Source of the DNA: Candidatus Methanophaga sp. AG-394-G06
GTDB taxonomy: Archaea; Halobacteriota; Syntropharchaeia; Alkanophagales; Methanospirareceae
Reading direction: 5' to 3'
Length of the DNA stretch: 52,501 bases
Assembly (NCBI GenBank): GCA_009903405.1
Contig: PRCZ01000003.1
Span: forward strand, 15,347 to 67,847
Part shown: positions 37,795 to 47,551 of the stretch, in pieces
Position numbering within the stretch: the stretch's first letter is position 1
How the letters are laid out: each line of letters starts with the position of its first letter
The notes under the pieces: generated by a model
The model's database searches: none
Told to the model about the DNA's origin: nothing
The model's input: only the letters and a program-made list of their open reading frames with translations
Position numbers and translations under genes: made by a program

Positions 37795-38895
37795 CTAAAC
37801 CACATTATACCATGTCACTTTGGAATCATACTCGCCGCTGCTCGTCCATGCATCTACAACCACTGTCCTCTTTCCTTTTGGCCACCCTATTGTGCCCGTG
37901 TCTGTATGCGTGCCTGCACTAACATAGCTTGGTCCACTCCAGACAATATTGCTATTTTGTTTTATGTAGGTTACTCTTGCATAGCATGGCTTGTTTACTG
38001 TGAAGTAAATACATGTTGGACTCCCTATGTAGTAGGTGTAAGAGCTTGGCCATGCTGCTGAGACTGTAAATGTTGTTGGCCATGGTGTTGGTGTTGGCCA
38101 TGGTGGCCATGTTGGTGTTGGTGTTGGCCATGGTGGCCATGTTGGTGTTGGTGTTGGCCATGGTGTTGTAGGCCATACATAGATCCATATTACGTTACTC
38201 GACCCAGTTACGCTTCCCTTAGCTACAATTTTATGCCATCCCACAGCATCACCCTGGAACGTAAAGTACTTGTACCCAGGGTTTAGGTATCCCCAATTTC
38301 TCGTGTCCACCCAAGCACTTGGATAGGTCTCTTCCGTTGAAATCCATTGCCCTTGGTCGTTATCGAGGAGTATATAAGTCCGATCCCAATAGTATATGGC
38401 TGCGGAATTCTTCGTCCATGCACCATTGTAAAGAACCCACAGTTGGGATCCTGAAATCATCTTGATTTTACGTGGCGCGCCACCTATCTTTGCCACTTCT
38501 CCCTCGCTTATGGATGTCATTCCTGAAGGTGCCGGTAATCCCGAGACATCACCACCAATAGATGTTTTTCCAGTTGATGCTTTCGGAATTGTTGAAGGCT
38601 GTCCTTCGAGTGGTTTTGAGCTAGATATGGGAGTAGGTGTGGGCGTCAATGTTGGGTAGGGCTCTGGTGAAAATGTTGGGTACGGCACGGGTGGAATTAG
38701 TTCCCCATCTGGTGGTGGTGGTGGTCCAGGATCGTACAGCGCAGTTACCGGTGAAGAGGAGGAGATGATGTTAGACGGCTGTGATTCATTAGATGAAAGC
38801 GAGTCATTGGAAGGTATTAATGCACTGCAAATGGCTATTCCAGAAAACAGTAGTACAATTATCGCGGTTAATACAACAATAATACTTTTTTTCAT
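37795..38895 (-). CDS. Exported protein of unknown function with Pro/Thr/Trp linker, paralogue B
   Basis: Signal peptide; linker 'PTPTPTWPPWPTPTPTWPPWPTPTPWPTT'; C-terminal domain homologous to paralogue A. Confidence 0.8.
   Translation of the reverse strand: MKKSIIVVLTAIIVLLFSGIAICSALIPSNDSLSSNESQPSNIISSSSPVTALYDPGPPPPPDGELIPPVPYPTFSPEPYPTLTPTPTPISSSKPLEGQPSTIPKASTGKTSIGGDVSGLPAPSGMTSISEGEVAKIGGAPRKIKMISGSQLWVLYNGAWTKNSAAIYYWDRTYILLDNDQGQWISTEETYPSAWVDTRNWGYLNPGYKYFTFQGDAVGWHKIVAKGSVTGSSNVIWIYVWPTTPWPTPTPTWPPWPTPTPTWPPWPTPTPWPTTFTVSAAWPSSYTYYIGSPTCIYFTVNKPCYARVTYIKQNSNIVWSGPSYVSAGTHTDTGTIGWPKGKRTVVVDAWTSSGEYDSKVTWYNVV
38101..38160. repeat. Exact 30-bp tandem repeat x2 with partial flanking units
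   Basis: 'tggtggccatgttggtgttggtgttggcca' at 38101-38130 and 38131-38160. Confidence 0.95.
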
Positions 38896-39249
38896 TTTTT
38901 TTGTTTTGTCACCCCCTATCTTTTATACCGCTTTTTTATAGCGTTTCCCTTTATTCTTTGCGCTACATGTAATTTATATACGGTTTAAATTTAGTTCGGG
39001 ATACATAAAAAACTAGGGGTATAATAGTTAGGTATAATAGGCACGTAGTAGGTATGCTGGGATAGAACACTGTGATAAAGGTTCGTAATTGTTTTTGTTC
39101 ATTCCCAGTGGTGGACTCGCATTAAAGCTAACTATAAAAGGGCAAGCATACATAAAAAAGAGAAGCAATCGCTAAATAAGGCTAACCACAAGATTACACA
39201 GATTGAGTCTAAACAACTCTCTCATAAATGCTCAAAATTCAAGAATTTT

Positions 39250-39340
39250 TAAGACACAGATTAACGCTGATTAACACAGATTTAATCATCAGGACTTTAG
39301 AGTAGCATCTGTGTAAATCTGTGAAATCTGTGTCTTTATA
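39250..39340. repeat. Diverged copy of the dispersed inverted-repeat element
   Basis: 'gacacagattaacgctgattaacacagat...atctgtgtaaatctgtgaaatctgtgtc', ~28-bp arms. Confidence 0.8.
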
Positions 39341-39375
39341 GGATAATTACAAGAAAGAATAATTTTTGATAATCG

Positions 39376-39556
39376 GACGCAGATGAACGCAGATAATCAG
39401 GATTTTAAATATTTTGAGGGTTTAGTTGACGGAGGAGATCATTATACTCTTCTATCGAGTTTATAATTTGAGGAAATAGTTTTCTGCGTAAATCCGTGTA
39501 AATCTGCGTCCTAAATTAAATTTATTTATGGGTAGAAGTTATACTTTATATACAAT
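39376..39556 (+). repeat. Dispersed element copy with interrupted centre
   Basis: Left arm 'gacgcagatgaacgcagat' (39376-39394) and right half 'ctgcgtaaatccgtgtaaatctgcgtcctaaattaaatttatttatgggtagaagttatactttatatacaa' (39484-39555) separated by ~90 bp. Confidence 0.75.
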
Positions 39557-39600
39557 CAAAAATAGGAGGGTAAACTATTTAGTGGGAGTTCCCTAGCTTC

Positions 39601-42177
39601 CTAAACTAAACTAAACTCTATCGTGCCATCGGGAACATCCATCTTTATCTCATCGCCCGCTTTGAACTCGCCATTCAAAATCTTCAGAGACAGAGGATCT
39701 TCTATCATGCGCTGGATCATTCGCTTTATAGGTCGTGCTCCGAATACGGGGTCAAAGCCTTTACGTGCTATCAATTCCTTTACGCTCTCGCTGACAGAGA
39801 TCGTGATTCTTCTTTCGGCGAGTCTATCATGCAGATACTGCAGTTGAATCTCCACTATCTTCTTTATTTCGTCCATGCCCAACTGATTGAAAATGATGAT
39901 CTCATCAATTCGATTCAAGAATTCCGGTCGGAACTGAGTCTTCAGCACTTCCATTACCTTCTCCCGCAGCTCATCTCCGCTATATTCCTGCATAATCGTG
40001 CTCGCGACATTGGAAGTCATGATTTCTACGGTGTTTTTGAAGTTCACTGTCCTTCCATGTCCATCGGTAAGACGGCCATCGTCTAATATCTGAAGCAGCA
40101 GATTGAAGACATCGCCGTGCGCCTTCTCGATCTCATCAAAGAGTACAACGGTATATGGTCTTCTACGAACGGCTTCTGTTAAGAATCCACCCTCGTCATA
40201 CCCTACGTATCCGGGTGGCGCACCGATGAGCCTTGCAATTGAGTGCCGTTCCATAAACTCCGACATATCCATACGCACCATCGCCCGTTCATCATCGAAC
40301 AGGAATTCCGCAAGCGCCTTTGCAAGTTCTGTCTTCCCGACTCCTGTTGGACCCAGGAAGATAAAGGAGCCTATTGGTCTGTTTGGATCGCTAAGACCCG
40401 CTCTTGCTCTTCTAACCGCATTAGAGATCAACGAAATCGCTTCACCCTGGCCCACAACACGCTGTTTCAATCGCTCTTCCATATTAATGAGTTTCTCGGT
40501 ATCACCTTCCAGCATCTTCGATACCGGAATCCCGGACCATTTCGCAATTACCTCTGCAACGTCCTCCTCCTCAACTTCCTCATTTAGCATCTTCTGCTCT
40601 TTCTGTAGCTCTTGCAGTTTCTCATTCTGAATGTCCAGTTCATTTTGCAGTTCGACAAGCGAGCCATAGCGTATTTTTGCTACACGTTCTAAATCGCCAC
40701 TGCGCTCAGCCTGCTGCTCTTCTAACTTCTCCGCGTCCATCTTAGCTTTTATTTCGCGTATACGCTGTATTATCGCCTTTTCGTTCTGCCATCTAGCCTT
40801 GAGCTGGTCGCCGTTTTCCTTTAGTGTCGCCAGTTCATCGCCGAGCTTCACAAGTCGCTCCTTCGAGGCTTTGTCTTTCTCTCGTTTCAGAGCTTGTTCC
40901 TCAATCTCCAGTTGCCTGACTTTACGTTCTATCTCGTCAACTTCGACTGGCATACTGTCTATCTCAGTTCTCAACTTGGCAGCGGCTTCGTCAATGACGT
41001 CAATGGCTTTGTCCGGCAAGAACCTATCGGTGATATATCTATCGGAAAGCACAGCCGCAGCAATCAATGCAGAATCATGAACTCGTACGCCATGATGCAG
41101 TTCGTATCGCTCCTTCAACCCGCGCAGAATCGAGATTGTATCCGCCACGGTGGGTTCACGAACTAAAACCGGCTGGAATCTACGTTCTAGTGCCGCGTCC
41201 TTCTCGATATACTTACGATATTCATCTGTTGTTGTTGCACCCACACATTTGAGTTCGCCACGTGCGAGTGCGGGTTTGAGCATATTTGAGGCATCTATTG
41301 CGCCCTCTGCCGCACCGGCACCGACAACGGTGTGTAATTCGTCTATAAATAGTACTATCTGACCTGCAGCCTCATTAATCTCCTTCAATACCGCCTTTAA
41401 TCGGTCTTCAAACTCGCCCCGGAACTTCGCGCCGGCGATTAAAGCGCCCATGTCGAGGGCTACTACTTGCTTATCCTTTAACGTCTCCGGGACATCGCCG
41501 TTTATTATTCGCTGTGCTAAACCCTCAACTATCGCGGTCTTACCTACTCCCGCATCGCCAATAAGCACAGGATTGTTCTTCCTTCGTCTTGATAGGACCT
41601 GAATAACCCTGCGGATTTCGTCATTCCTGCCTATTACCGGGTCGAGCTTACCAGCACGGGCAAGATCGGTCAAATCGCGCGTGTATCGTTCCAGAGCCTG
41701 ATATTTCTCTTCCGGATTCTGATCTACTATCCGCTGCCCACCACGAATTCCGGTCAATGCTTCGTATATCCGGTCCTTTGTCACGCCCATACCGTTAAGG
41801 ATTTGTGGCGATGTGGGGTCTTCTGCAATAGCGAGAAGCATGTGTTCCGTACTCAGGTACTCATCCTTCATCGCCTGCGCTTCTTGCCATGCCGTTTCCA
41901 GCGTCTTATTCAATCTCGGCGATATGTATATCTGCTCGATCCCACCTCCGCCATGTACCTGCGGTAAGGAACTCAAATGCTCTGCGAGACGCGATTTGAG
42001 CAGGTCAATATCAATGCCTATCTTTTGCAATATCGGGACTGCTATACCTTCTGGTTGCTCTACAAGAGCCAACAATAAATGCTCCACATCTAACTGCTGC
42101 TGATTGTTATTATCTGCGATGTTCTTTGCTTCCTGAAGCGCCTCTTGCGCCTTTAAAGTCAGTTTGTCAAGCCTCAT
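39601..42177 (-). CDS. clpB: ATP-dependent chaperone ClpB
   Basis: Clp_N repeats '[21 protein letters not shown]', two AAA+ modules '[18 protein letters not shown]' and '[19 protein letters not shown]', middle coiled coil, '[36 protein letters not shown]'. Confidence 0.97.
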   Translation of the reverse strand: MRLDKLTLKAQEALQEAKNIADNNNQQQLDVEHLLLALVEQPEGIAVPILQKIGIDIDLLKSRLAEHLSSLPQVHGGGGIEQIYISPRLNKTLETAWQEAQAMKDEYLSTEHMLLAIAEDPTSPQILNGMGVTKDRIYEALTGIRGGQRIVDQNPEEKYQALERYTRDLTDLARAGKLDPVIGRNDEIRRVIQVLSRRRKNNPVLIGDAGVGKTAIVEGLAQRIINGDVPETLKDKQVVALDMGALIAGAKFRGEFEDRLKAVLKEINEAAGQIVLFIDELHTVVGAGAAEGAIDASNMLKPALARGELKCVGATTTDEYRKYIEKDAALERRFQPVLVREPTVADTISILRGLKERYELHHGVRVHDSALIAAAVLSDRYITDRFLPDKAIDVIDEAAAKLRTEIDSMPVEVDEIERKVRQLEIEEQALKREKDKASKERLVKLGDELATLKENGDQLKARWQNEKAIIQRIREIKAKMDAEKLEEQQAERSGDLERVAKIRYGSLVELQNELDIQNEKLQELQKEQKMLNEEVEEEDVAEVIAKWSGIPVSKMLEGDTEKLINMEERLKQRVVGQGEAISLISNAVRRARAGLSDPNRPIGSFIFLGPTGVGKTELAKALAEFLFDDERAMVRMDMSEFMERHSIARLIGAPPGYVGYDEGGFLTEAVRRRPYTVVLFDEIEKAHGDVFNLLLQILDDGRLTDGHGRTVNFKNTVEIMTSNVASTIMQEYSGDELREKVMEVLKTQFRPEFLNRIDEIIIFNQLGMDEIKKIVEIQLQYLHDRLAERRITISVSESVKELIARKGFDPVFGARPIKRMIQRMIEDPLSLKILNGEFKAGDEIKMDVPDGTIEFSLV

Positions 42178-42321
42178 TTACACATACCTCGCTCTTTCTT
42201 TCTATAAATATAGCCATATATGGATTAATAAATATCTAAAACTCTAACACATATATAACTTAAATGAATCCCGTAACGTTGGAAATACTAAAGAACTGAT
42301 TTGCCATAATACCCGTTGAGA

Positions 42322-42413
42322 TGGGTAATCCCTCATAGGTATTCTACAAACCATAGGATTGAGTTGCAGATAAAACACGAAGTGTTTTAGTTTCAATCCC
42401 TTATAGGTATTCC
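42322..42413. CRISPR. Relic mini-CRISPR: two degenerate repeats flanking one 38-nt spacer
   Basis: Repeat 1 'tgggtaatccctcataggtattctacaaac' (42322-42351), spacer 42352-42389, repeat 2 'gtttcaatcccttataggtattcc' (42390-42413); consensus resembles GTTTCAATCCCTTATAGGTATTCTACAAAC-type repeats. Confidence 0.65.
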
Positions 42414-42488
42414 ATGTGTGTTCGGTTAAGTATTTATTTAGGGCCCAGACAACCAAAAGAAAAGATTATCATACAAAAAGTATTTTAT

Positions 42489-42518
42489 GGACACAGATTA
42501 ACGCAGATTAACGCAGAT
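42489..42518 (+). repeat. Left arm of dispersed element
   Basis: 'ggacacagattaacgcagattaacgcagat'. Confidence 0.8.
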
Positions 42519-42721
42519 GAAAATCACAAACTTCTAATTAATTTTGGTCGCTCTGCTCTGTGACGGTAAAACGTCGTATGGAAGACAAAAACAAAAAAGA
42601 TAAAACAGTCTAAATCAGTGTCGGAAATGTGTTGTTATATTATTTTATTTTATGGGTCATTATTTATGTTGAGTCGTACATAACCGAACACCTATGCCTC
42701 ACCTTTAGTTCCACATCAAAA

Positions 42722-43855
42722 TCACATCATTTCCTTTTTGATCCATTTTTTTAAAAAAACATCGGTGATATAGTAAATGTCACTCTCTTTTTCGATAATC
42801 TCTTTCTTCATCAACAGATTGATAGAAGTCTGAACCGAAGAAACCGCCCCCAGGTCATTATCGCGTACAAAATCATGAGAGAAGATTTTTTCACCACCCG
42901 AAGCGGCAATTGCGATAACCATTCGCTTCTGATGCCGAGGCAGAGTATTCCAGATGGTAACATAAACCGCGGATTGACCATCAAGTATCCCGTTCATGGT
43001 CGGCGTAATATCATCAAGTGTGATTTCCCTCTTGTCCAAACAGTTATTCCATAACTCATGACATAAAAATTGGACATTATACGGGTAGTTCTCTGTCACA
43101 TCCAAAATTTCGTCCAGCACACCCGCCTCTACCGAAAAACCTGTTCTTGAGAACTTATCCACTAAGAAGCTTTTGAATTCTTCTACTGGTATCTTACTGA
43201 GCGGCATTACCTTGCCCATATTGTAAAAAGCTCTTCGTTTATTGGTGACCATATCAGAGATTATGTGCCTCCGACTGCCCGCAAATAGATAGCTTACGAG
43301 ATCATGATGTTGAAAACATGCTCGCATACCCTTCTCTATCGCATCTCCATTAAAATTCGCGATTTCCTGAAATTCATCAAAAACCACGATAAAACTCTTG
43401 TTCCTCTTCTTGGCTATTCGCTGCGGTGCCTCATAGACTTCGTCGAACAGTTTACCAGCACTTTTTTCCTTCACTTCATAATCTAGTTCTATCGAGGGGC
43501 TGCCGTCTGAGCGGATAACCACCTTGGGACGGATGTTAGGGAAGAATTCCCTCACGAGTCTGTTAAATCTTTCTATTTTTGTTTCCGCCGCCTGGGATAC
43601 TACCTCTGTGTACAGCTCCAGCAAGCTTTTAAACGACGATACTTTAAAAAGGTCTATGTAAGCGGTATAAAAACCTTCCTTCTGTAATTTATCAAGCGCA
43701 TTCATGATTAAGGATGTTTTTCCGTATCTTCTGGGTGAGATAAGGAAGATAGTCCGACCTGCTTTTAGGTCCCTTGTGAGTTCTGCCAGCTCTGTTTCCC
43801 TGTCTGCAAAGTCTTCTCCCGTTACCACTTCGCCATACCTGAATGGGTTCTTCAT
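42722..43855 (-). CDS. Archaeal AAA ATPase (ATPase_2 family) with C-terminal winged helix
   Basis: 'FADRETELAELTRDLKAGRTIFLISPRRYGKTSLIMNAL', 'SFIVVFDEFQEIANF', 'YLFAGSRRHIISDMV'. Confidence 0.9.
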   Translation of the reverse strand: MKNPFRYGEVVTGEDFADRETELAELTRDLKAGRTIFLISPRRYGKTSLIMNALDKLQKEGFYTAYIDLFKVSSFKSLLELYTEVVSQAAETKIERFNRLVREFFPNIRPKVVIRSDGSPSIELDYEVKEKSAGKLFDEVYEAPQRIAKKRNKSFIVVFDEFQEIANFNGDAIEKGMRACFQHHDLVSYLFAGSRRHIISDMVTNKRRAFYNMGKVMPLSKIPVEEFKSFLVDKFSRTGFSVEAGVLDEILDVTENYPYNVQFLCHELWNNCLDKREITLDDITPTMNGILDGQSAVYVTIWNTLPRHQKRMVIAIAASGGEKIFSHDFVRDNDLGAVSSVQTSINLLMKKEIIEKESDIYYITDVFLKKWIKKEMM

Positions 43856-43935
43856 TTTTAGTCCTTCATTTACATTTGTATTATAATGTTATTATGTATT
43901 TATACGTAACGTGCATGCACATAACCACAACTGTT

Positions 43936-44203
43936 TTATCCTCTTCCATCATTTAGCACCGCCACCATCCCAAACCCCTGCGAATTCTTCGCTCCTATAC
44001 CGCAATCATAACTCATATCGCCCCTGCAACCGAGAGAAGGTGAACATCTTGAAACTTCGCTTCTCGAACATGAACCCCTGATCATGTAAGAATTCACCAA
44101 GCTCCGGCGTGATATTAGCGTATAAAAAACCCTGGACAGTATAATTATACTGTATCGGCAGTGATAAGCGCTTCTCACAACCAAACTCCAGCGTTATCCG
44201 CAT
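43936..44203 (-). pseudogene. cas6: cas6 remnant: N- and C-terminal segments joined across an internal deletion
   Basis: 'MRITLEFGCEKRLSLPIQYNYTVQGFLYANITPELGEFLHDQGFMFEKRSFKMFTFSRLQGRYEL*' followed in another frame by 'YDCGIGAKNSQGFGMVAVLNDGRG*' (Cas6 Gly-rich C-terminus). Confidence 0.8.
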
Positions 44204-44310
44204 GATGCGTTAACATGTCACGCAACAAATATAAACTTATAGGGTACAAAGAATTATTAAGTTTTTACGGGTTCATAGAATCAAAATTAAAAAAGCAATA
44301 CACTACTCAA

Positions 44311-44349
44311 GATTAAATCTGTGTTAATCAGCGTTAATCTGTGTCTTAA
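44311..44349 (-). repeat. Arm of dispersed element, reverse orientation
   Basis: 'gattaaatctgtgttaatcagcgttaatctgtgtctt'. Confidence 0.75.
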
Positions 44350-44511
44350 AAATCCTTGGAAAATGATATATATGATACAGTTCGAGTAAATTATTATTTG
44401 TGAGTTCCCTCAAGCTAAATCCGTGTCTATAATTTGGGTATATCAATTAAGAATGGATGGACATAATGGGCGAGTTCCACATCTAAAAAATCGATTTCTT
44501 CTTATCTTATC

Positions 44512-47274
44512 CTACGCCCCCATCCGCACCCAACTCACCCCATCCTCATCTTCCGTCACCCTAAGCACATACTCCATATAATCCTTAACCTCCTCGATAT
44601 GCGTAATAAGGAATATCTGCCGGAACTTCTTCGATAGCTCATTCAGTGCAGTTATGATATTCCGCTTCCGGAGCGCGTCCTGCGACCCGAAAATCTCATC
44701 GAGGATAATGAAATTAGTCTGAATCGCACTCCGTTCAGAGACGACAGCGGAAATCGCAAGCCGTAGACACAGATTCGCTAGGTCCTCCTCTCCGCCTGAG
44801 AACCGGTTTATCGCATACGGCGTCCCTTCATCATAGATGAACACATCATAGTTCTCATCCAGCTCCAACTTGCTGTATTTACCATCTGTTAACCGGCGCA
44901 GCATATCAGATGCGTAATCAGAAAGCATCGGCCGAATCATACCCACCATATACACCTTGAAGTCGTTCATTAACCGCTCAAGCAAGCTGAGATACATTAG
45001 CTCTGTCTCTTCCTTCGCTTTATCCGCCAGTAACCGTTCCTGCTCCGCTATATCCGCCAGCACATGCTCTATCTCCCTGCACACGTTCTCGAACTCATTC
45101 CTCTTCGCCATAAGCTTCAGCTTCATTTCGTTCAGTTCATTATTCTTACGTTCGTAGCCTACCTTCAACGCAACAAACGCCATTTTGTCAAACGCCAAAT
45201 CATCCATCTGCCGCTTCAAAGCTCTTATATCGGCTGCAATCTCGCGTTCCAACTCGCTAAGCAGTTGCAAGTTATCTTTTACTTCTTTTGCTCGCTCTAC
45301 CTCTGCTCGTAACCCGATTATCTCGCGATATATCACTTCAAGGTCTTTTAACGTTGCGATAACCGACTTGTAGACGTTATTATCGAACTCCACAGCCATA
45401 ACAGGCGCCAAATCGGCATTTATCTGCTCCAATTCAGTGTTCCAGCGCACTAATTCACGCCGTTCATGTGTTATCTTTAGCTCGAATTCCTTCTTCGCGC
45501 TAACTTTCTTATCAAGCTCGTTTAGCTTCGTGCTAACCGCTTTATAGACCTTCTCGTCAAATTCCACAACTTGAAAAGGCCTCAAAGCTGTTAAAATACG
45601 CGCCAATTCCACGCGCCATAAGTTCAATTCCTTATCTTCCTGCTCTAGCTTTACGTCCAGTGCACGCATCTCAGTCATCCGAGTATCCAGCTCATTCGCC
45701 ACCTTATTATGTGTATCTTCCTCTCGCGTCTTAGAACCGAGCTCATCCTTATTTTCCTTGTATTCGTTATACAGTGTGTAATAATTCGCCTTCTTTGCTT
45801 CTGTCTCATCATTAAGCTTTTTTAGCAACGCTTCGTAATGCGTGCCCAATTGCCTCTCGCACATCGGACATTCGCCATCATGACCCAAAGCCACGATCTT
45901 CTTCCTTTTCGCCATGCGCTCTTTTACATCATTCTTGAGTTCTAACGCAGACGATTTAAGCGCGCCGATAGAAGAAATTAAACTCTCCTTTTGCGTCCTT
46001 AGCCCTTCTAGCTTCTGTTTCGTCGTTTGCAACCGCTCCTTTAGCCCCGTAAATTCTTGCCGGTCTTCTATCAGCCGCTTTGTTCTCGTCTCTCGTGCCC
46101 CGATCTCCGTCATTGTCTTCTCTTTTTGTCTCGTTAATTCTAGCTTCTGCTGAAATCTTACTCTAAGCGCATCCAGCTCGTCTTTGTGCTGCGTCTGCGC
46201 TTCAAAGGCAGCGTCTACACCCTCAAATCCTGATAAATTAGTGGTCAATGCTTTTAGCTCGCCTTCACGTCTCGTTATCTCTTGCGTGATTTTATCTTTA
46301 CGTTTCAATAGCTCATGCTTCCGTTGATATTTTTCACGCAACGCATCCAGCTCCTCCTTATCCGCTCTAAACTGGAAATACTGGACCTCTTTATCCAGAA
46401 GACCATCAAGCCGTTTCTTCTTCGTCTGCAAATCCGTTAGCTCTTTCTCTTTCTCGTCTTTACGCTTCTTCGTATTCTCTAGGTCACTTCTTCGTGCGCC
46501 CATAGTATTGCTCAATTCCATGTATTGCTCGTATTTCTTCGTTGCCGATTCCAGTTCCTCTTTCGCAACTGCGGTCTCTTTCTCTTTAGTTACCTTATCC
46601 GTTTCTAGCTCGTTTATACTCGGTATGAGCTTCTCTTTCTGCTTCTCCCGCTCTTCGTTCCTACTTTTAAATATTTCAAGCTTCTTTATGCCGTCTTTAT
46701 CAACAGTTGCGGTTTTTATACCCTCTATCCGTTTCTCTTTACCTCGCTTATCCACCCGTATTGCCTCTATACTGTTTTCTATCCGCTCGATGCCGAGCAT
46801 ACGAAGCACGAGCTTTTTTCGCTCTGCTGCTTTCATTAATGATAGCGCGTTCAATTCCTTCTGTCGTGCGAAAACAGAAGTGAAGAAGGACTGGTAATCC
46901 ATACCTATTCTGGCCTCTATGGCTCCTGAGACCTCGTCAGCGTTGTTTGTTATCTGATTGCCATTGATAACGAGACTTGCTTTCGGCACTAAATTCTTGC
47001 CTGCCATCTCCCTTACTACTCTATACGCATCTCCATCCAGTTCGAACTCTAAGGCAACGCGGCAGGATTCACTATGCGGTGCGCCCTCCCGCTTTATAAG
47101 TTCTTTTGTTGTTCGTGCCGCATGATGCCCGAACAGGACCCAGCCGATCGACTCTATTAACGTTGTCTTCCCAACGCCGTTTAGACCTATAATGCCTATA
47201 ACACCATCTGGGATTTCAACATTCACGTTCTTATATTTACGGTAATTCCTCAGTGTTAGCGTCTTTAATAGCAT
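44512..47274 (-). CDS. rad50: Rad50-like SMC ATPase with zinc hook
   Basis: 'MLLKTLTLRNYRKYKNVNVEIPDGVIGIIGLNGVGKTTLIESIGWVLFG', zinc hook 'GECPMCERQLG', C-terminal 'FSGGEEDLANLCLRLAISA', 'IILDEIFGSQD'; internal ATG at 47274 preferred, longest ORF starts at 47511. Confidence 0.9.
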   Translation of the reverse strand: MLLKTLTLRNYRKYKNVNVEIPDGVIGIIGLNGVGKTTLIESIGWVLFGHHAARTTKELIKREGAPHSESCRVALEFELDGDAYRVVREMAGKNLVPKASLVINGNQITNNADEVSGAIEARIGMDYQSFFTSVFARQKELNALSLMKAAERKKLVLRMLGIERIENSIEAIRVDKRGKEKRIEGIKTATVDKDGIKKLEIFKSRNEEREKQKEKLIPSINELETDKVTKEKETAVAKEELESATKKYEQYMELSNTMGARRSDLENTKKRKDEKEKELTDLQTKKKRLDGLLDKEVQYFQFRADKEELDALREKYQRKHELLKRKDKITQEITRREGELKALTTNLSGFEGVDAAFEAQTQHKDELDALRVRFQQKLELTRQKEKTMTEIGARETRTKRLIEDRQEFTGLKERLQTTKQKLEGLRTQKESLISSIGALKSSALELKNDVKERMAKRKKIVALGHDGECPMCERQLGTHYEALLKKLNDETEAKKANYYTLYNEYKENKDELGSKTREEDTHNKVANELDTRMTEMRALDVKLEQEDKELNLWRVELARILTALRPFQVVEFDEKVYKAVSTKLNELDKKVSAKKEFELKITHERRELVRWNTELEQINADLAPVMAVEFDNNVYKSVIATLKDLEVIYREIIGLRAEVERAKEVKDNLQLLSELEREIAADIRALKRQMDDLAFDKMAFVALKVGYERKNNELNEMKLKLMAKRNEFENVCREIEHVLADIAEQERLLADKAKEETELMYLSLLERLMNDFKVYMVGMIRPMLSDYASDMLRRLTDGKYSKLELDENYDVFIYDEGTPYAINRFSGGEEDLANLCLRLAISAVVSERSAIQTNFIILDEIFGSQDALRKRNIITALNELSKKFRQIFLITHIEEVKDYMEYVLRVTEDEDGVSWVRMGA

Positions 47275-47511
47275 ATCTATATATTCATAACAATTCTTTG
47301 TGTAATAAGTTTTTACCCGCTTCCAGGCTTTATAAGGTGCATTAGTTTCAGGTAAACTTATATTTGATACATTTTTCTTTTCCGTGTCTAATGTATGTGC
47401 GGCTATCGCCAGAGAAGGCTCTCTATCCTCATGTTGGTAGAAGGTAACTCCTTCGGAATCAAAGAATGGTATACATCCGAGAGGGCGATGAAAATACTCT
47501 GTCTCATTCAA
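47275..47511 (-). pseudogene. Duplicated fragment of the neighbouring gene (47552-48508) in frame with rad50
   Basis: 'NETEYFHR...EGVTFYQHEDREPSLAIAAHTLDTEKKNVSNISL' aligns with 'NETEGFYHHEESGFVSTTPEDVIFCRYEGKGPSLQITADSLATEEGNVSDVRL'. Confidence 0.65.
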
Positions 47512-47551
47512 TCCCGCATTTCAGATATTTATAGAGAAGACTAAAGAAATA

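Noticed and set aside
37952-38188. MANTNTNMATMANTNTNMAT repeat protein
   Set aside because: Alternate-frame reading of the 30-bp coding minisatellite in the 37795-38895 gene
39250-39556. Possible CRISPR array made of cagattaacgc arms
   Set aside because: Units are inverted and unevenly spaced with non-spacer-like loops; they match the dispersed hairpin element instead
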